In this document: positions 1 to 8,165 of the stretch, piece after piece
Layout of the letters: every line of letters starts with the position of its first letter
How positions within the stretch are numbered: position 1 is the first letter of the stretch
Assembly (NCBI RefSeq): GCF_014904695.1
Contig: NZ_JACXXN010000007.1
Coordinates: 186,001-250,000, forward strand
DNA: 64,000 nucleotides
Direction: 5' to 3'
From: Nostoc sp. MG11
GTDB lineage: Bacteria; Cyanobacteriota; Cyanobacteriia; Cyanobacteriales; Nostocaceae
The notes under the pieces: generated by a model
Seen by the model: the letters and a program-made list of their open reading frames with translations, nothing else
What the model was told of the DNA's origin: nothing
The model's database searches: none
Translations under genes and position numbers: made by a program

Positions 1-699
1 GACTTTGCCAGTATCCAAATCGTAATAACCCCCGACTATCTTCAGTTTGTTTGTTTTGATTAATTCAGCTAAAACTGGAGATGCTTTCAATTTAACAACT
101 TGTGCCAAAACATTTGCTTTGCTGGCATTTTCTAACTTGTCCCCTGGTTGGGTTTTTGATTGTTCTATACCAGGTTTAATAGCATCTAATAAACTGGCAA
201 TTTGTCCTGGTACTTGAGCGCCTTTCATTGTGGCTTCTACTGCACCACATCTTTTATGACCCAGTAACATGATGACTTTAGTGCCTAATACTAAGCTGCC
301 AAATTCTAGGCTACCAATTTCTTCTGGTGTAGCAATATTACCAGCTACACGGCAGACAAATAAATCTCCAAGCCCCTGGTCAAAAATAATCTCCGAAGGA
401 ACTCGTGAATCTGCACAACCCAAAATAGAAGCATAGGGTTTTTGACCTTTAGCAACTTCCAATAAACGTGTATAGCCTTGGTTAGGATTTCGACGTTTTC
501 TTTTGACAAACCTGTCATTTCCGTCTAGTAATTCTTGCAGTGCTTTTTCGGGGGTTATGTCATCTTTTGCTGAGGCTTGTTCGGGTGCAATTAAGTTTGC
601 ACCTATTCCTGCTGCCACCACTCCTGTACCGATCGCACCTGCACCAAATTTGAGTAAACCTCTTCTGGAAATATTTACTTGAGACTGTTTTTTGCTCAC
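1..699 (-). CDS. Beta-class carbonic anhydrase with Tat signal (3' end outside window)
   Basis: Interconverts CO2 and bicarbonate. The frame runs from GTG at 699 to the window edge (233 codons, C-terminus missing). Zinc-site motifs of the beta class are visible: CADSR with Cys95, Asp97 and Arg99, and GHKRCG with His148 and Cys151. The N-terminus has a twin-arginine motif (SRRGLLKFG, Arg12-Arg13) and a Gly/Ala-rich hydrophobic stretch, so export to periplasm or thylakoid lumen is inferred. An AGGAGA ribosome site sits six to seven bases before the GTG. It lies 69 bases downstream of ndhF on the same strand, suggesting co-transcription and a role in inorganic carbon supply. Confidence 0.93.
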   Translation of the reverse strand, partial: MSKKQSQVNISRRGLLKFGAGAIGTGVVAAGIGANLIAPEQASAKDDITPEKALQELLDGNDRFVKRKRRNPNQGYTRLLEVAKGQKPYASILGCADSRVPSEIIFDQGLGDLFVCRVAGNIATPEEIGSLEFGSLVLGTKVIMLLGHKRCGAVEATMKGAQVPGQIASLLDAIKPGIEQSKTQPGDKLENASKANVLAQVVKLKASPVLAELIKTNKLKIVGGYYDLDTGKV

Positions 700-768
700 T
701 TGATTCTCCTCACAACATTAAACTGTTAGTCTGGATTGAAATGGTCACTACCACACGAATGTAGAGAT

Positions 769-2628
769 TTAAAACATCAAATCTAAAAACTGTACTCCCC
801 AGAATGGCCAAGTTACCCACATTCCTAAAGCGCTTACCCCTAAAAGCACTGTGAATGCATAAAACTGGGTTTGTCCAGAGGTACTGTACTTGAGACTTTC
901 GCCACCTAATAGTGAAAACAAACCAACCATATTAACGATGCCATCGACTACAAAGCGGTCAATCATATCGGCAAGTTTGGAAATTTGGGCAACGCCGAAA
1001 ATGACGGTCATCCGATAGATTTTTGGGGTATAGAAATCGTATGCCAGTAAGTCTTGTAAACCTTTCCAAGGCAGACGAATAGGTTTAGGAATATTACCTA
1101 AATAGATCACACCACCAACACTACAACCGAAAATAGTCGACCAAATTAAAAGTAGGGCAACATCTTTATTTAGGTTTGTCCAATCGGGTAAGAGCGATAA
1201 GCTTTGTAATATTAAGGGAAGATGTAAGGCAAAGCCGAGTAAAATCACCATTGGCAGAACCATCGGCCAGTGAGCTTCAGGCGATCGCTCACTCATCTGT
1301 GTCCGTTTACCACCAAAAAGTAGACCGAATTCTCTGGTTAAACTAAAGGCTGTTAAAGCGTTGACGGCTATTATCACTCCTACTAACCAAGGTTGCGTTC
1401 CCCACAGCCCATCTGCTAACTTCATCAACGCCCAAAAACTACCCAAGGGCGGAAAACCAATTAACCCCAAAGTCCCGACGATAAAAGCTAATCCTGAGAT
1501 GGGACGGCGTGACCACAATCCGCCTAATTGGGTGACATCTTGGGTGATGCTGTTCCAGATAATTCCCCCAGTACTCATTACCAACAGGGCTGCTGATATG
1601 GCATGGGTAAGTACCAACAAGAGTGCGGCTTCGTCTTGCTGTATTCCCACAGCAATGAACACTAAGCCCATGTAAGCACTGACAGAATAAGATAAACAGC
1701 GTTTGAGGTCAACTTGAGCGATCGCAATTAAAGAAGCGCCCACCGCTGTCACCGCCCCAATCGCTACTATGGCTGAGGAAACTATGGGCGACAGAGTTAA
1801 CACAGGTTGCAATTTAATCAGCACCCATGCACCACTAGCAACTACTACCGAGTTACGTAAAATCGTACTCGGAACAGGGCCTTCCATAGCTTCATCCAAC
1901 CACAGATGTAGGGGAAACTGGGCGCATTTGCCCATCGGCCCAGCAATTAAGGCTAAACCTACTAACGCCATAGTCGTAGGGTTAACATCCGCTGTCGCTG
2001 CCCATTGCGCTAGTTCTGGATAACTCCAAGTTCCAGCAAGGGGCCATAGTGCTAACACCCCCATCAGCAAAAACAAGTCTCCCACCCGCTTTGTTAAAAA
2101 AGCATCTCTCGCACCTGAAACTACCAACGGCTGACTAAACCATAAGCCGACAAGTAGGTAGGTTCCTAGTGTGAGGACTTCCAGAATTACATAACTAAAG
2201 AACAAGTTATTACACAAGGCAAGGGCGCACAATCCGGCTTCAAATAATCCCAATAAGGAATAGAAACGTCCCCAACCCCAATCCATTTCCATGTAACCAA
2301 TTGCAAATATCTGCGCTAACAAATTCAAGCCACAAATGACAACTAACGCGCCGACACTTACAGAGGAAATTTCTAAAGCAATGGTCAAGTCTAAACCAGC
2401 CGTAGATAGCCAAGGAATAAATACTTCTTGGGGCGGTTGATTCCAAGTAGCTTGTAATGCGATCGCGCTATGAACGAACGCCAAAAATGTCATTACCAAA
2501 TTGACATAACCAGCCGGTCTTGGCCCGGTGTGACGAATGATCCCCGGCGACCACGGCACAGCCAACAGCCCACCCATTAATGCATAGCACGGAACTAGCC
2601 AAACAGTCTCAAGTAGAAACTGAGCCAT
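769..2628 (-). CDS. ndhF: NAD(P)H-quinone oxidoreductase subunit F (NdhF3/F4-like)
   Basis: Membrane subunit of an NDH-1 complex, about 619 aa, nearly all transmembrane helices, related to complex I subunit 5 and the antiporter-like family (proton_antipo domain around residues 110-400, with conserved Lys and His in membrane). The reading frame stays open upstream to 2679, but ATG at 2628 (MAQFLLETV) follows an AGAGGTG ribosome site and fits the family start. The shortened C-terminus and the carbonic anhydrase next door suggest the CO2-uptake variants (NdhF3 or NdhF4) rather than respiratory NdhF1. No ndhD or cup gene is visible in this window, so the exact subtype is uncertain. Confidence 0.88.
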   Translation of the reverse strand: MAQFLLETVWLVPCYALMGGLLAVPWSPGIIRHTGPRPAGYVNLVMTFLAFVHSAIALQATWNQPPQEVFIPWLSTAGLDLTIALEISSVSVGALVVICGLNLLAQIFAIGYMEMDWGWGRFYSLLGLFEAGLCALALCNNLFFSYVILEVLTLGTYLLVGLWFSQPLVVSGARDAFLTKRVGDLFLLMGVLALWPLAGTWSYPELAQWAATADVNPTTMALVGLALIAGPMGKCAQFPLHLWLDEAMEGPVPSTILRNSVVVASGAWVLIKLQPVLTLSPIVSSAIVAIGAVTAVGASLIAIAQVDLKRCLSYSVSAYMGLVFIAVGIQQDEAALLLVLTHAISAALLVMSTGGIIWNSITQDVTQLGGLWSRRPISGLAFIVGTLGLIGFPPLGSFWALMKLADGLWGTQPWLVGVIIAVNALTAFSLTREFGLLFGGKRTQMSERSPEAHWPMVLPMVILLGFALHLPLILQSLSLLPDWTNLNKDVALLLIWSTIFGCSVGGVIYLGNIPKPIRLPWKGLQDLLAYDFYTPKIYRMTVIFGVAQISKLADMIDRFVVDGIVNMVGLFSLLGGESLKYSTSGQTQFYAFTVLLGVSALGMWVTWPFWGVQFLDLMF

Positions 2629-2983
2629 CAAAGCACCTCTAGATTTGCAGTCAAACTTGTAGGGTTTTAAAATCAACAAACGTTGATCCCCTTAAACCCA
2701 GCTATCGCAGTTAAGACAAATTTATCTTTTTTTAATTTTGTTATAAATAGCTTACATTTATATTTGCTCAAATGGAATAACTTAAACTAAATAAATTAGC
2801 GATATTTAATCTAATTAATTCTTATATCATTGTGTATTTGATTTCCCAATAATCACTATTATCTCTAATCTATAGAATACATAAGAGTTTACTCAATAGT
2901 TACGATTGGTTTTTAATAATTGACATAAATGACAAGAGACGCCATGAATCGCGTCTCTGCAAGTCGGCTAAGTATAATTACAC
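2629..2983. other. Intergenic, probable ndhF promoter region
   Basis: AT-rich stretch without a supported gene. It must carry the promoter of the ndhF-carbonic anhydrase unit. Around 2934-2961 lies a short imperfect palindrome (AGAGACGCCATGAATCGCGTCTCT), one of the dispersed GAGACG...CGTCTC repeats also seen near 25.6 kb. Confidence 0.5.
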
Positions 2984-3163
2984 TTAGAGGATTTTGTCAA
3001 CCTGGCAAGTATAAGCAACAATCGCAGGCATTTGGTCAACTTGACTAATAGGGGCGGGTTTCATGTCCCGGTAGTCCAGCAGTTGGACTAAGATGAGGTA
3101 GGCGATCGCCAACAGAATAGAAATCGCGCCTGTAATCACGGCAACTATTTTTGAGCGGTTCAT
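2984..3163 (-). CDS. Small single-pass membrane protein, conserved type
   Basis: A 59-aa protein starting MNRSKIVAVITGAISILLAI, with one hydrophobic helix at about residues 5-26 and a polar tail. It is too short for usual ORF thresholds. The start is preceded by a weak GGAAT-type site. It looks like a small cyanobacterial membrane protein of unknown function. Two further partial copies of the same N-terminal helix lie upstream at 3405-3476 and about 4249-4297, so the family has been duplicated here. Function not recognised. Confidence 0.7.
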   Translation of the reverse strand: MNRSKIVAVITGAISILLAIAYLILVQLLDYRDMKPAPISQVDQMPAIVAYTCQVDKIL

Positions 3164-3404
3164 TAGTAATTCCTATAATGCTGATTGTGCTGTGTCTATA
3201 TCCACATTAATACTTGAGACACACACCACACATTTACCAACTCATACATAGCGACGAATGAAATGCTACAACCTCCACTGCTTCAGCTTCCTGCATAGCT
3301 TCACGCAAAGCTTGCTCAAAACCAGGGACATTCAAAAGTTCTGCCGTCGCCTCGTTTTCTTCTCATGACAGAAGTGAATGCTATCACCAAGAAGCCATAG
3401 AAGC

Positions 3405-3476
3405 TTACCAATGTGCGATCGCTAAAATGACCGAAATCGCACCTGTAAGAATAGCGATTAATTCTGAACGTTCCAT
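3405..3476 (-). pseudogene. Truncated copy of the small membrane protein
   Basis: Reads MERSELIAILTGAISVILAI followed by AHW and a stop, 23 aa. This matches the N-terminal helix of the 59-aa protein at 2984-3163, with an AGGAA-type ribosome site conserved upstream, but the C-terminal half is gone. The sequence just downstream (3230-3360, minus) holds an unrelated open stretch (LLNVPGFEQALREAM) that may be a remnant of another gene. Probably a decayed paralogue; a very short functional peptide cannot be excluded. Confidence 0.55.
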
Positions 3477-3560
3477 CAATATTTCCTGTAATGCAAGTAG
3501 AATAACTGTATTGAGTCATCGATGAGAATTGCGTAGGCGCAGCCCAACCTAGGTATCGCT

Positions 3561-4148
3561 ATGACTGCAACCACAAAAAAATTTACTTTTGCAGAGTATC
3601 TTAAGTATAACGATGGCACGGATACCCAATATGAATTGGTAGATGGAGAATTAATTCCCATGAGCCTTGGCACTGGCAAGCACGGTGGCATCTCTAAGTT
3701 TTTAGAACGAAGCTTTGATGATGAAAGTGCCAAGATGGGCAAGAATTGGACAGCACAAAAGTTTTCTGTCGGAGTGCGTTCGCCACGCTCTGGACGCTGG
3801 GACACCTCACGAATTCCAGATGTAGTAGTATTACCAACACAGCAGTGGGAAGCACTTTCTAATCGAGAAGCTGTGATCGAACTCAACGAAACTCCCCCCA
3901 TATTAGTGGTAGAAGTCGTCAGCGAATCTACACAAACTACAGACTATCGCAGCAAACGTTCTGAATATGCTGTTTTGGAAATTCCCGAATACTGGATTGT
4001 TGACCCGATTCAAGAGGTAGTAACAATATGCACCCTAGTGGAAGGGTTCTATGATGCTGTTGCATTCCGAGGACAAGAACGCATCATTTCTTTTACTTTT
4101 CCACAGTTGGATTTGAGTGCCGAACAAGTCTTGGCAGGACGGAAGTGA
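3561..4148 (+). CDS. Uma2 family endonuclease-fold protein
   Basis: A 195-aa protein of the Uma2 (DUF820) family, which has a PD-(D/E)XK nuclease fold and is greatly expanded in cyanobacteria. Family features seen: N-terminal TFAEYLKY, the ELVDGELI motif (about residues 27-34), IPDVVV (acidic site, about 90), VVEVVSEST (Glu/Val core, about 117) and PEYWIVDP with a C-terminal PQLDLSAEQVL. All catalytic-type acidic residues look intact. Biological role of the family is unclear. It sits among decayed gene copies, consistent with a mobile accessory gene. Confidence 0.9.
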   Translation: MTATTKKFTFAEYLKYNDGTDTQYELVDGELIPMSLGTGKHGGISKFLERSFDDESAKMGKNWTAQKFSVGVRSPRSGRWDTSRIPDVVVLPTQQWEALSNREAVIELNETPPILVVEVVSESTQTTDYRSKRSEYAVLEIPEYWIVDPIQEVVTICTLVEGFYDAVAFRGQERIISFTFPQLDLSAEQVLAGRK

Positions 4149-4248
4149 ACTCTCAATTACTACCAACGCCACTCCCAATTTGCAGGCGGCATAGTGGACG
4201 CTAACACTGTTAAAAGAGTTGCTCAAATTATGCATAGGCATAGCCCGT

Positions 4249-4297
4249 CGTAGGCATCGCTAAAACAACAGAAATCGCACCTGTAAAACGTTCCCAT
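4249..4297 (-). pseudogene. Third fragment of the small membrane protein
   Basis: Minus-strand reading gives ERFTGAISVVLAM, resembling ERSELIAILTGAISVILAI of the copy at 3405-3476 with a small internal deletion. It then runs into a dispersed repeat (GCGATGCCTACGACGGGCTA, 4240-4260). Only a remnant; no start or stop is preserved in frame. Confidence 0.35.
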
Positions 4298-4407
4298 CCA
4301 CTGTTACAGTTTGCAGGTATTATAAGCGACGAAGAAGCTGCACAATTATAGGCTGTGATTCATGAGGAATTTGAGAGTGCTTCAACAATGAGCCTCTAAA
4401 CCTGGGC

Positions 4408-4625
4408 GACGAGTCTTTGAACTCCATTAATGAGTCTTTGATATTCGTGAATGAGTCTTTGAACTCCATTAATGAGTCTTTGATATTCGTGAATGAGTCT
4501 TTGAACTCCATTAATGAGTCTTTGATATTCGTCAACGAGCCTTTGAACTCCATTAATGAGTCTTTGATATTCGTCAACGAGCCTTTGAACTCCGTTAATG
4601 AGTCTTTGAACTCCGTTAACGAAAA
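4408..4625 (+). repeat. 21-bp tandem repeat array (about 10 units)
   Basis: Alternating 21-bp units AACTCCATTAATGAGTCTTTG and ATATTCGTGAATGAGTCTTTG (42-bp higher-order period). Both strands are open across the array because 21 is a multiple of three, giving a false 7-residue repeat peptide. The same unit recurs at 37481-37650 and, degenerate, near 38110-38165. Confidence 0.85.
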
Positions 4626-4695
4626 ATATCTAACCATTCCTAAATTTACAGGGGTGAGCGTGTAGTAAAATTTACTCACCTCTGTAGAGTTGAAT

Positions 4696-6747
4696 ATGGC
4701 TTTAGACTTCTCCGGTCAAAATCTCCGAGGACGCAACTTCAAAGGTAGACAAGACCTTGCGGGTGCAAACTTTAGCTATGCCGACATCCGAGGGGCAAAC
4801 TTCACTAACGCTAATTTGACAGGCGCAAATTTCAGCCATGCTAAAGCTGGACTGCAACGCCGATGGGCAATTTTCCTAGTCCTTGTCTCGTGGCTGTTGT
4901 CGGGACTGTCAGGATTTTTATGGGCTTTCAACGGTTATGTTGTGTCACTAATATTTGATAAATCCAGCTTAATGTACGAGTTCGTGGGCTGGACTGCTTT
5001 GATTGTATTAATTGCTTTCTTTTTTATCATGATTCATCAGGGAGTAGCATCTGGTTTAGGAGCCGGAGCCGGAGCTATAGCTTTCGTTGGAGCCATAGCC
5101 GTAGCTGGAACCGTAGCCAGAGCCGTAACCGTAGCCAGAGCCATAGCCGTAGCCGTAGCTATAGCCGTGGCCATAGCCGTAGCCGGAGCTATAGCCGGAG
5201 CTGTAGCTGTAGCCGTAGCCAGAACCGTAGCCGGAGCCAGAACCGTAGCTGGAACTGTAGCCGTAGCCGTAGCCGTAGCCGTAGCCACAGCTATAGCCAG
5301 AGCCGGAGTTGCAAGAGTCGTAGTCGTAGCCGTAGCCGTAGCCGGAACATTAGTTAGTATTTACATCAGTTGGCAAGCAATGAAAGGAGATGAAAAGCAC
5401 TCCTTAGTTCGTAATATCGCGATCGCCTTTGCTGCAATAGGAGGTACAAGTTTTCATGGCGCTGACTTAACCAATGCTGATTTTTCTCAAGCTGCGCTCA
5501 AAAGTACAGATTTCCGCAAGACTAACCTCACTGGTACTCGTTGGCATCAAGCCAAAATGCTTGACCGTGTTCGTCCTGGTTTAACTTATCTTCAAAACCC
5601 AAAAGTACGTCAACTGCTAACTACGGGACGGGGACAAGACAAAAACTTTGACCGTGAAAACCTGCGCGGTATCAACTTACAAAAAGCTAACCTAGCTGAT
5701 GCCAGCTTTATTGGCGCTGATCTCAGTGAAGCTAATTTACAAGATGCCGATTTGTCAAGAGCAAAGCTGAAGCAAACGCAACTAGACGGCACAGATTTAA
5801 CAGGTGCAACACTCACCGGAGCTTACATCGAAGATTGGGGCATTACAAATACAACTAAATTGCATGGGGTGAGGTGTGAATATGTCTTCATGCGCTTACC
5901 CACCAAAGAAAACCCCGACCCCCTCCGCAAACCAGATAATAAACAAGAGGTATTTGCAGACGGGGATTTTGCCGATTTTATCAAGCCGATTTTTGACACC
6001 CTCGACCTTTACCATAATCAAGGCGTTGACCCCCGTGCTGTTGCGATCGCCTTTAAAAACCTCGCCGAAAACCATCCAGAAGCCGAGTTAGAAATCGTCG
6101 CAATGGAGAAACGCGGCGATGATAAAATCTTGCTCAAAGCCAAAACCGCAGCAGGTAGCGATAAATCTCAACTGAGTGCAGAATATTTTGATGACTATAA
6201 TCAACTCAAAGCTTTATCACAGAGTCAGCAATTATTGCTTGTAGAAAAAGATAGTTATATTAGTGATTTAAAAAATATGATCACAACTGCACTTGGGCAG
6301 CCAAAATCTTATACACAAGGAAATACCATCATGTCTGATATCAGCGGCATCAATATTCAAGGTAGCAGTAACGTCAGCGGTATCGCTGGGGGCGGCTCTG
6401 TTGCTAACCTAGGAACCATCAGCGGTAATGTGAGTATTGCCCTCAATCAATTGCCTGATGCAACCGATGCAGATAAACCAGGAATTAAAGAATTGTTGAC
6501 GCAGTTGCACGAGGTAATTTCACAGTCCTCAGATTTGCCTGAAACAGACAAAGCTGATGCATTGTTACAGGTAAAAGCTTTAGCAGAAGCAGGTACAAAT
6601 CCCCAAGAATCCACCAAGCAAAAAACTGCAAAAAATGCAATCACCATGTTGAAAGGGATATTTTCTGGTTTACCTGCTGTTGCCACATTAGTTGAATCGA
6701 CTAATAATTTATTGCCTGCGATCGCCAAACTATTCGGTTTAGGATAA
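4696..6747 (+). CDS. Pentapeptide-repeat membrane protein with Ala/Val low-complexity tract
   Basis: About 683 aa. Domain order: pentapeptide repeats (A[N/D]LXX type) at 2-50; two transmembrane helices at about 57-120; an extraordinary tract of Ala, Val, Ile, Gly with scattered Arg/Thr at about 118-222, coded by a GTAGCC-like hexamer repeat; a further hydrophobic segment; pentapeptide repeats again at about 255-390; an acidic middle region; a Gly/Ser-rich linker near 550-580; and a helical C-terminal domain (LLTQLHEVI to LLPAIAKLFGLG) of a type I recall at the C-terminus of other cyanobacterial repeat proteins. ATG at 4696 is preferred to a TTG two codons upstream. Function unknown; membrane scaffold or signalling protein is a guess. 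Confidence 0.8.
   Translation: MALDFSGQNLRGRNFKGRQDLAGANFSYADIRGANFTNANLTGANFSHAKAGLQRRWAIFLVLVSWLLSGLSGFLWAFNGYVVSLIFDKSSLMYEFVGWTALIVLIAFFFIMIHQGVASGLGAGAGAIAFVGAIAVAGTVARAVTVARAIAVAVAIAVAIAVAGAIAGAVAVAVARTVAGARTVAGTVAVAVAVAVATAIARAGVARVVVVAVAVAGTLVSIYISWQAMKGDEKHSLVRNIAIAFAAIGGTSFHGADLTNADFSQAALKSTDFRKTNLTGTRWHQAKMLDRVRPGLTYLQNPKVRQLLTTGRGQDKNFDRENLRGINLQKANLADASFIGADLSEANLQDADLSRAKLKQTQLDGTDLTGATLTGAYIEDWGITNTTKLHGVRCEYVFMRLPTKENPDPLRKPDNKQEVFADGDFADFIKPIFDTLDLYHNQGVDPRAVAIAFKNLAENHPEAELEIVAMEKRGDDKILLKAKTAAGSDKSQLSAEYFDDYNQLKALSQSQQLLLVEKDSYISDLKNMITTALGQPKSYTQGNTIMSDISGINIQGSSNVSGIAGGGSVANLGTISGNVSIALNQLPDATDADKPGIKELLTQLHEVISQSSDLPETDKADALLQVKALAEAGTNPQESTKQKTAKNAITMLKGIFSGLPAVATLVESTNNLLPAIAKLFGLG
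5050..5350 (+). repeat. Hexamer-based (GTAGCC/GCAGCC-like) low-complexity tract in coding sequence
   Basis: About 300 bases of imperfect GCCGTA / GCTATA / GCCGGA hexamers inside the pentapeptide protein. All units keep the frame and code for alternating Ala-Val, Ala-Ile and Ala-Gly with occasional Arg-Thr. This looks like replication-slippage expansion of a membrane-spanning segment. Confidence 0.85.
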
Positions 6748-6785
6748 TATACATCCAGTTAAAAATCTCTCAGGAATGTAAAGCC

Positions 6786-7866
6786 ATGCTGGAACTATTA
6801 AATATCAAAAGTGAAGTAGAAAGGTTGTCGAATATCCTGGACAAAGCTGAGGAATGTCTTTGACCTCAGAGAACTGAGTACAAGAGTTAAAGACCCAGAT
6901 CAATTAATTGCCAAATCTACTTTTTGGGAAAATTCTCTTACTGCCTATCAGACACTTCAAGAGATTAAATCCCTCATCTCCAACAAGAAAAAATATCAGC
7001 AATGGCGCACCATTCTAGAAGATATCAAAGTTGCTCTGGAACTGTTGGAATTATCCGCTGATGAGCAATTGTTACAAGAGATGCAAAGCAACCTCACGCA
7101 ACTCCAGCAAGAACTTAACACACTCGAAATACAACAGTTACTATCTAATCCCTGCGACCAAAATGGAGCATTCTTAACTATTACTGCTAGTTCTAATAGT
7201 GTGGATGCTCAAGATTGGGCAACTATCCTACTGCGGATGTATCACCGTTGGAGTGTCAAGCAAAATTACTTAGTATATGCAAGAGAAGATTCTGGTGCGG
7301 ATTTAACCGGAATTAAGTATGTCGTGGAAATTATCGGGCGTTATGCTTATGGCTACCTCAAATCAGAACAAGGAACCCATGCAAAAATAATGCGGCTTTC
7401 TCATTTGAAGGGTGACGGTAAACGACATACTTGCTTTGCCAGTGTAGAAGTCAGCCCTATCTTGGATGAGTCTGTTGAGGTTGAAATTCCAGACAAGGAT
7501 TTACAAATCACTTTGCCACGTTGTCAGAGGAATGTTAACCGCCCAGAAATATGGGTGCAGTTGTTTCATATTCCTACTGGGATTACTGTGTTTTGTAATC
7601 TGGAGCGCAGCCAGCTACACAACAAAGAGAAAGCATTAGCTATTCTTAAGAGTAGGCTGGTTGCGATCGCACTAACTCAAAATGTCCAACTTTCCAAAAT
7701 TCAACCTCAACTGATAAAATCTTTATCTAACAAGCTTATCCGTGAATATGTATTACATCCTTACAAAAACGTGAAAGATCTGCGTACCAAAGTGGAAACA
7801 ACTGCCATAGCAGAGGTCTTAGATGGTGAAATCGATTTGTTTATCAAAGCCTATCTGCAACAGTAA
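6786..7866 (+). CDS. Release factor 2 paralogue lacking GGQ and SPF motifs, with +1 frameshift site
   Basis: Frame 1 starts at ATG 6786 (MLELLNIKSEVERLSNILDK) and meets TGA at 6861 in the context TGT-CTT-TGA-C. Shifting +1 at CTT gives a continuous frame (L-D-L-R-E-L) to 7866, about 359 aa in all. It aligns along its length with prfB at 8166. The stop-codon-reading tripeptide SPF is SHL here (RLSHLKGDGK), and the catalytic loop [14 protein letters not shown] is replaced by LPRCQRNVNRPE, so GGQ is deleted. C-terminal HPYKNVKDLRTKVETTAI is kept. It should not hydrolyse peptidyl-tRNA. Known analogue in concept: plant plastid PrfB3, an RF2-like protein without both motifs that stabilises an mRNA. 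Alternative: an early pseudogene, but the frame is fully open. Confidence 0.8.
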
Positions 7867-8000
7867 AATCAAAACACTGGAATAAGCAAAGACACTCTCG
7901 TCGTTTGCCCTCAGATATTGCCAAATAATGCAGTAATTTATGTAACTTATATAAGTAGTGTAGAAAAAATTTGCCAAACTCCAGCTAAAATCAAAAAGAT

Positions 8001-8105
8001 ACAGCAGTTGGCATTTTCATGAATCATACGTAGAGACCGTAGATGTAACGTCTCTACAGGGTTTCAGGTTTTATTTATGTACTTCATTTACCTGAAATCT
8101 GCTGT
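8001..8105. repeat. 105-bp MITE-like element, copy 1
   Basis: Begins ACAGCAG and ends CTGCTGT (7-bp inverted ends) with an internal hairpin GTAGAGACC...GGTCTCTAC-like around 8030-8057. A nearly identical 105-bp copy is at 11162-11266. No coding capacity. It lies between the RF2 paralogue and prfB. Confidence 0.75.
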
Positions 8106-8165
8106 AAATAGAATCAAGAGCAATCTCCCAATCTAAAACGCTCTATCTTTCGTTTAGCAATCACT

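Noticed and set aside
3476-3901. 141-residue minus-strand frame
   Set aside because: It is antisense to the Uma2 gene and has no recognisable features.
4320-4679. Open frames on both strands across the 21-bp repeat (heptad-like peptides of 82 and 119 residues)
   Set aside because: Both result from a stop-free repeat unit of 21 bp. No ribosome site or non-repetitive domain supports a protein.
5037-5288. Antisense Ala/Thr-rich 83-residue frame
   Set aside because: It is the complement of the GTAGCC low-complexity tract of the pentapeptide protein.
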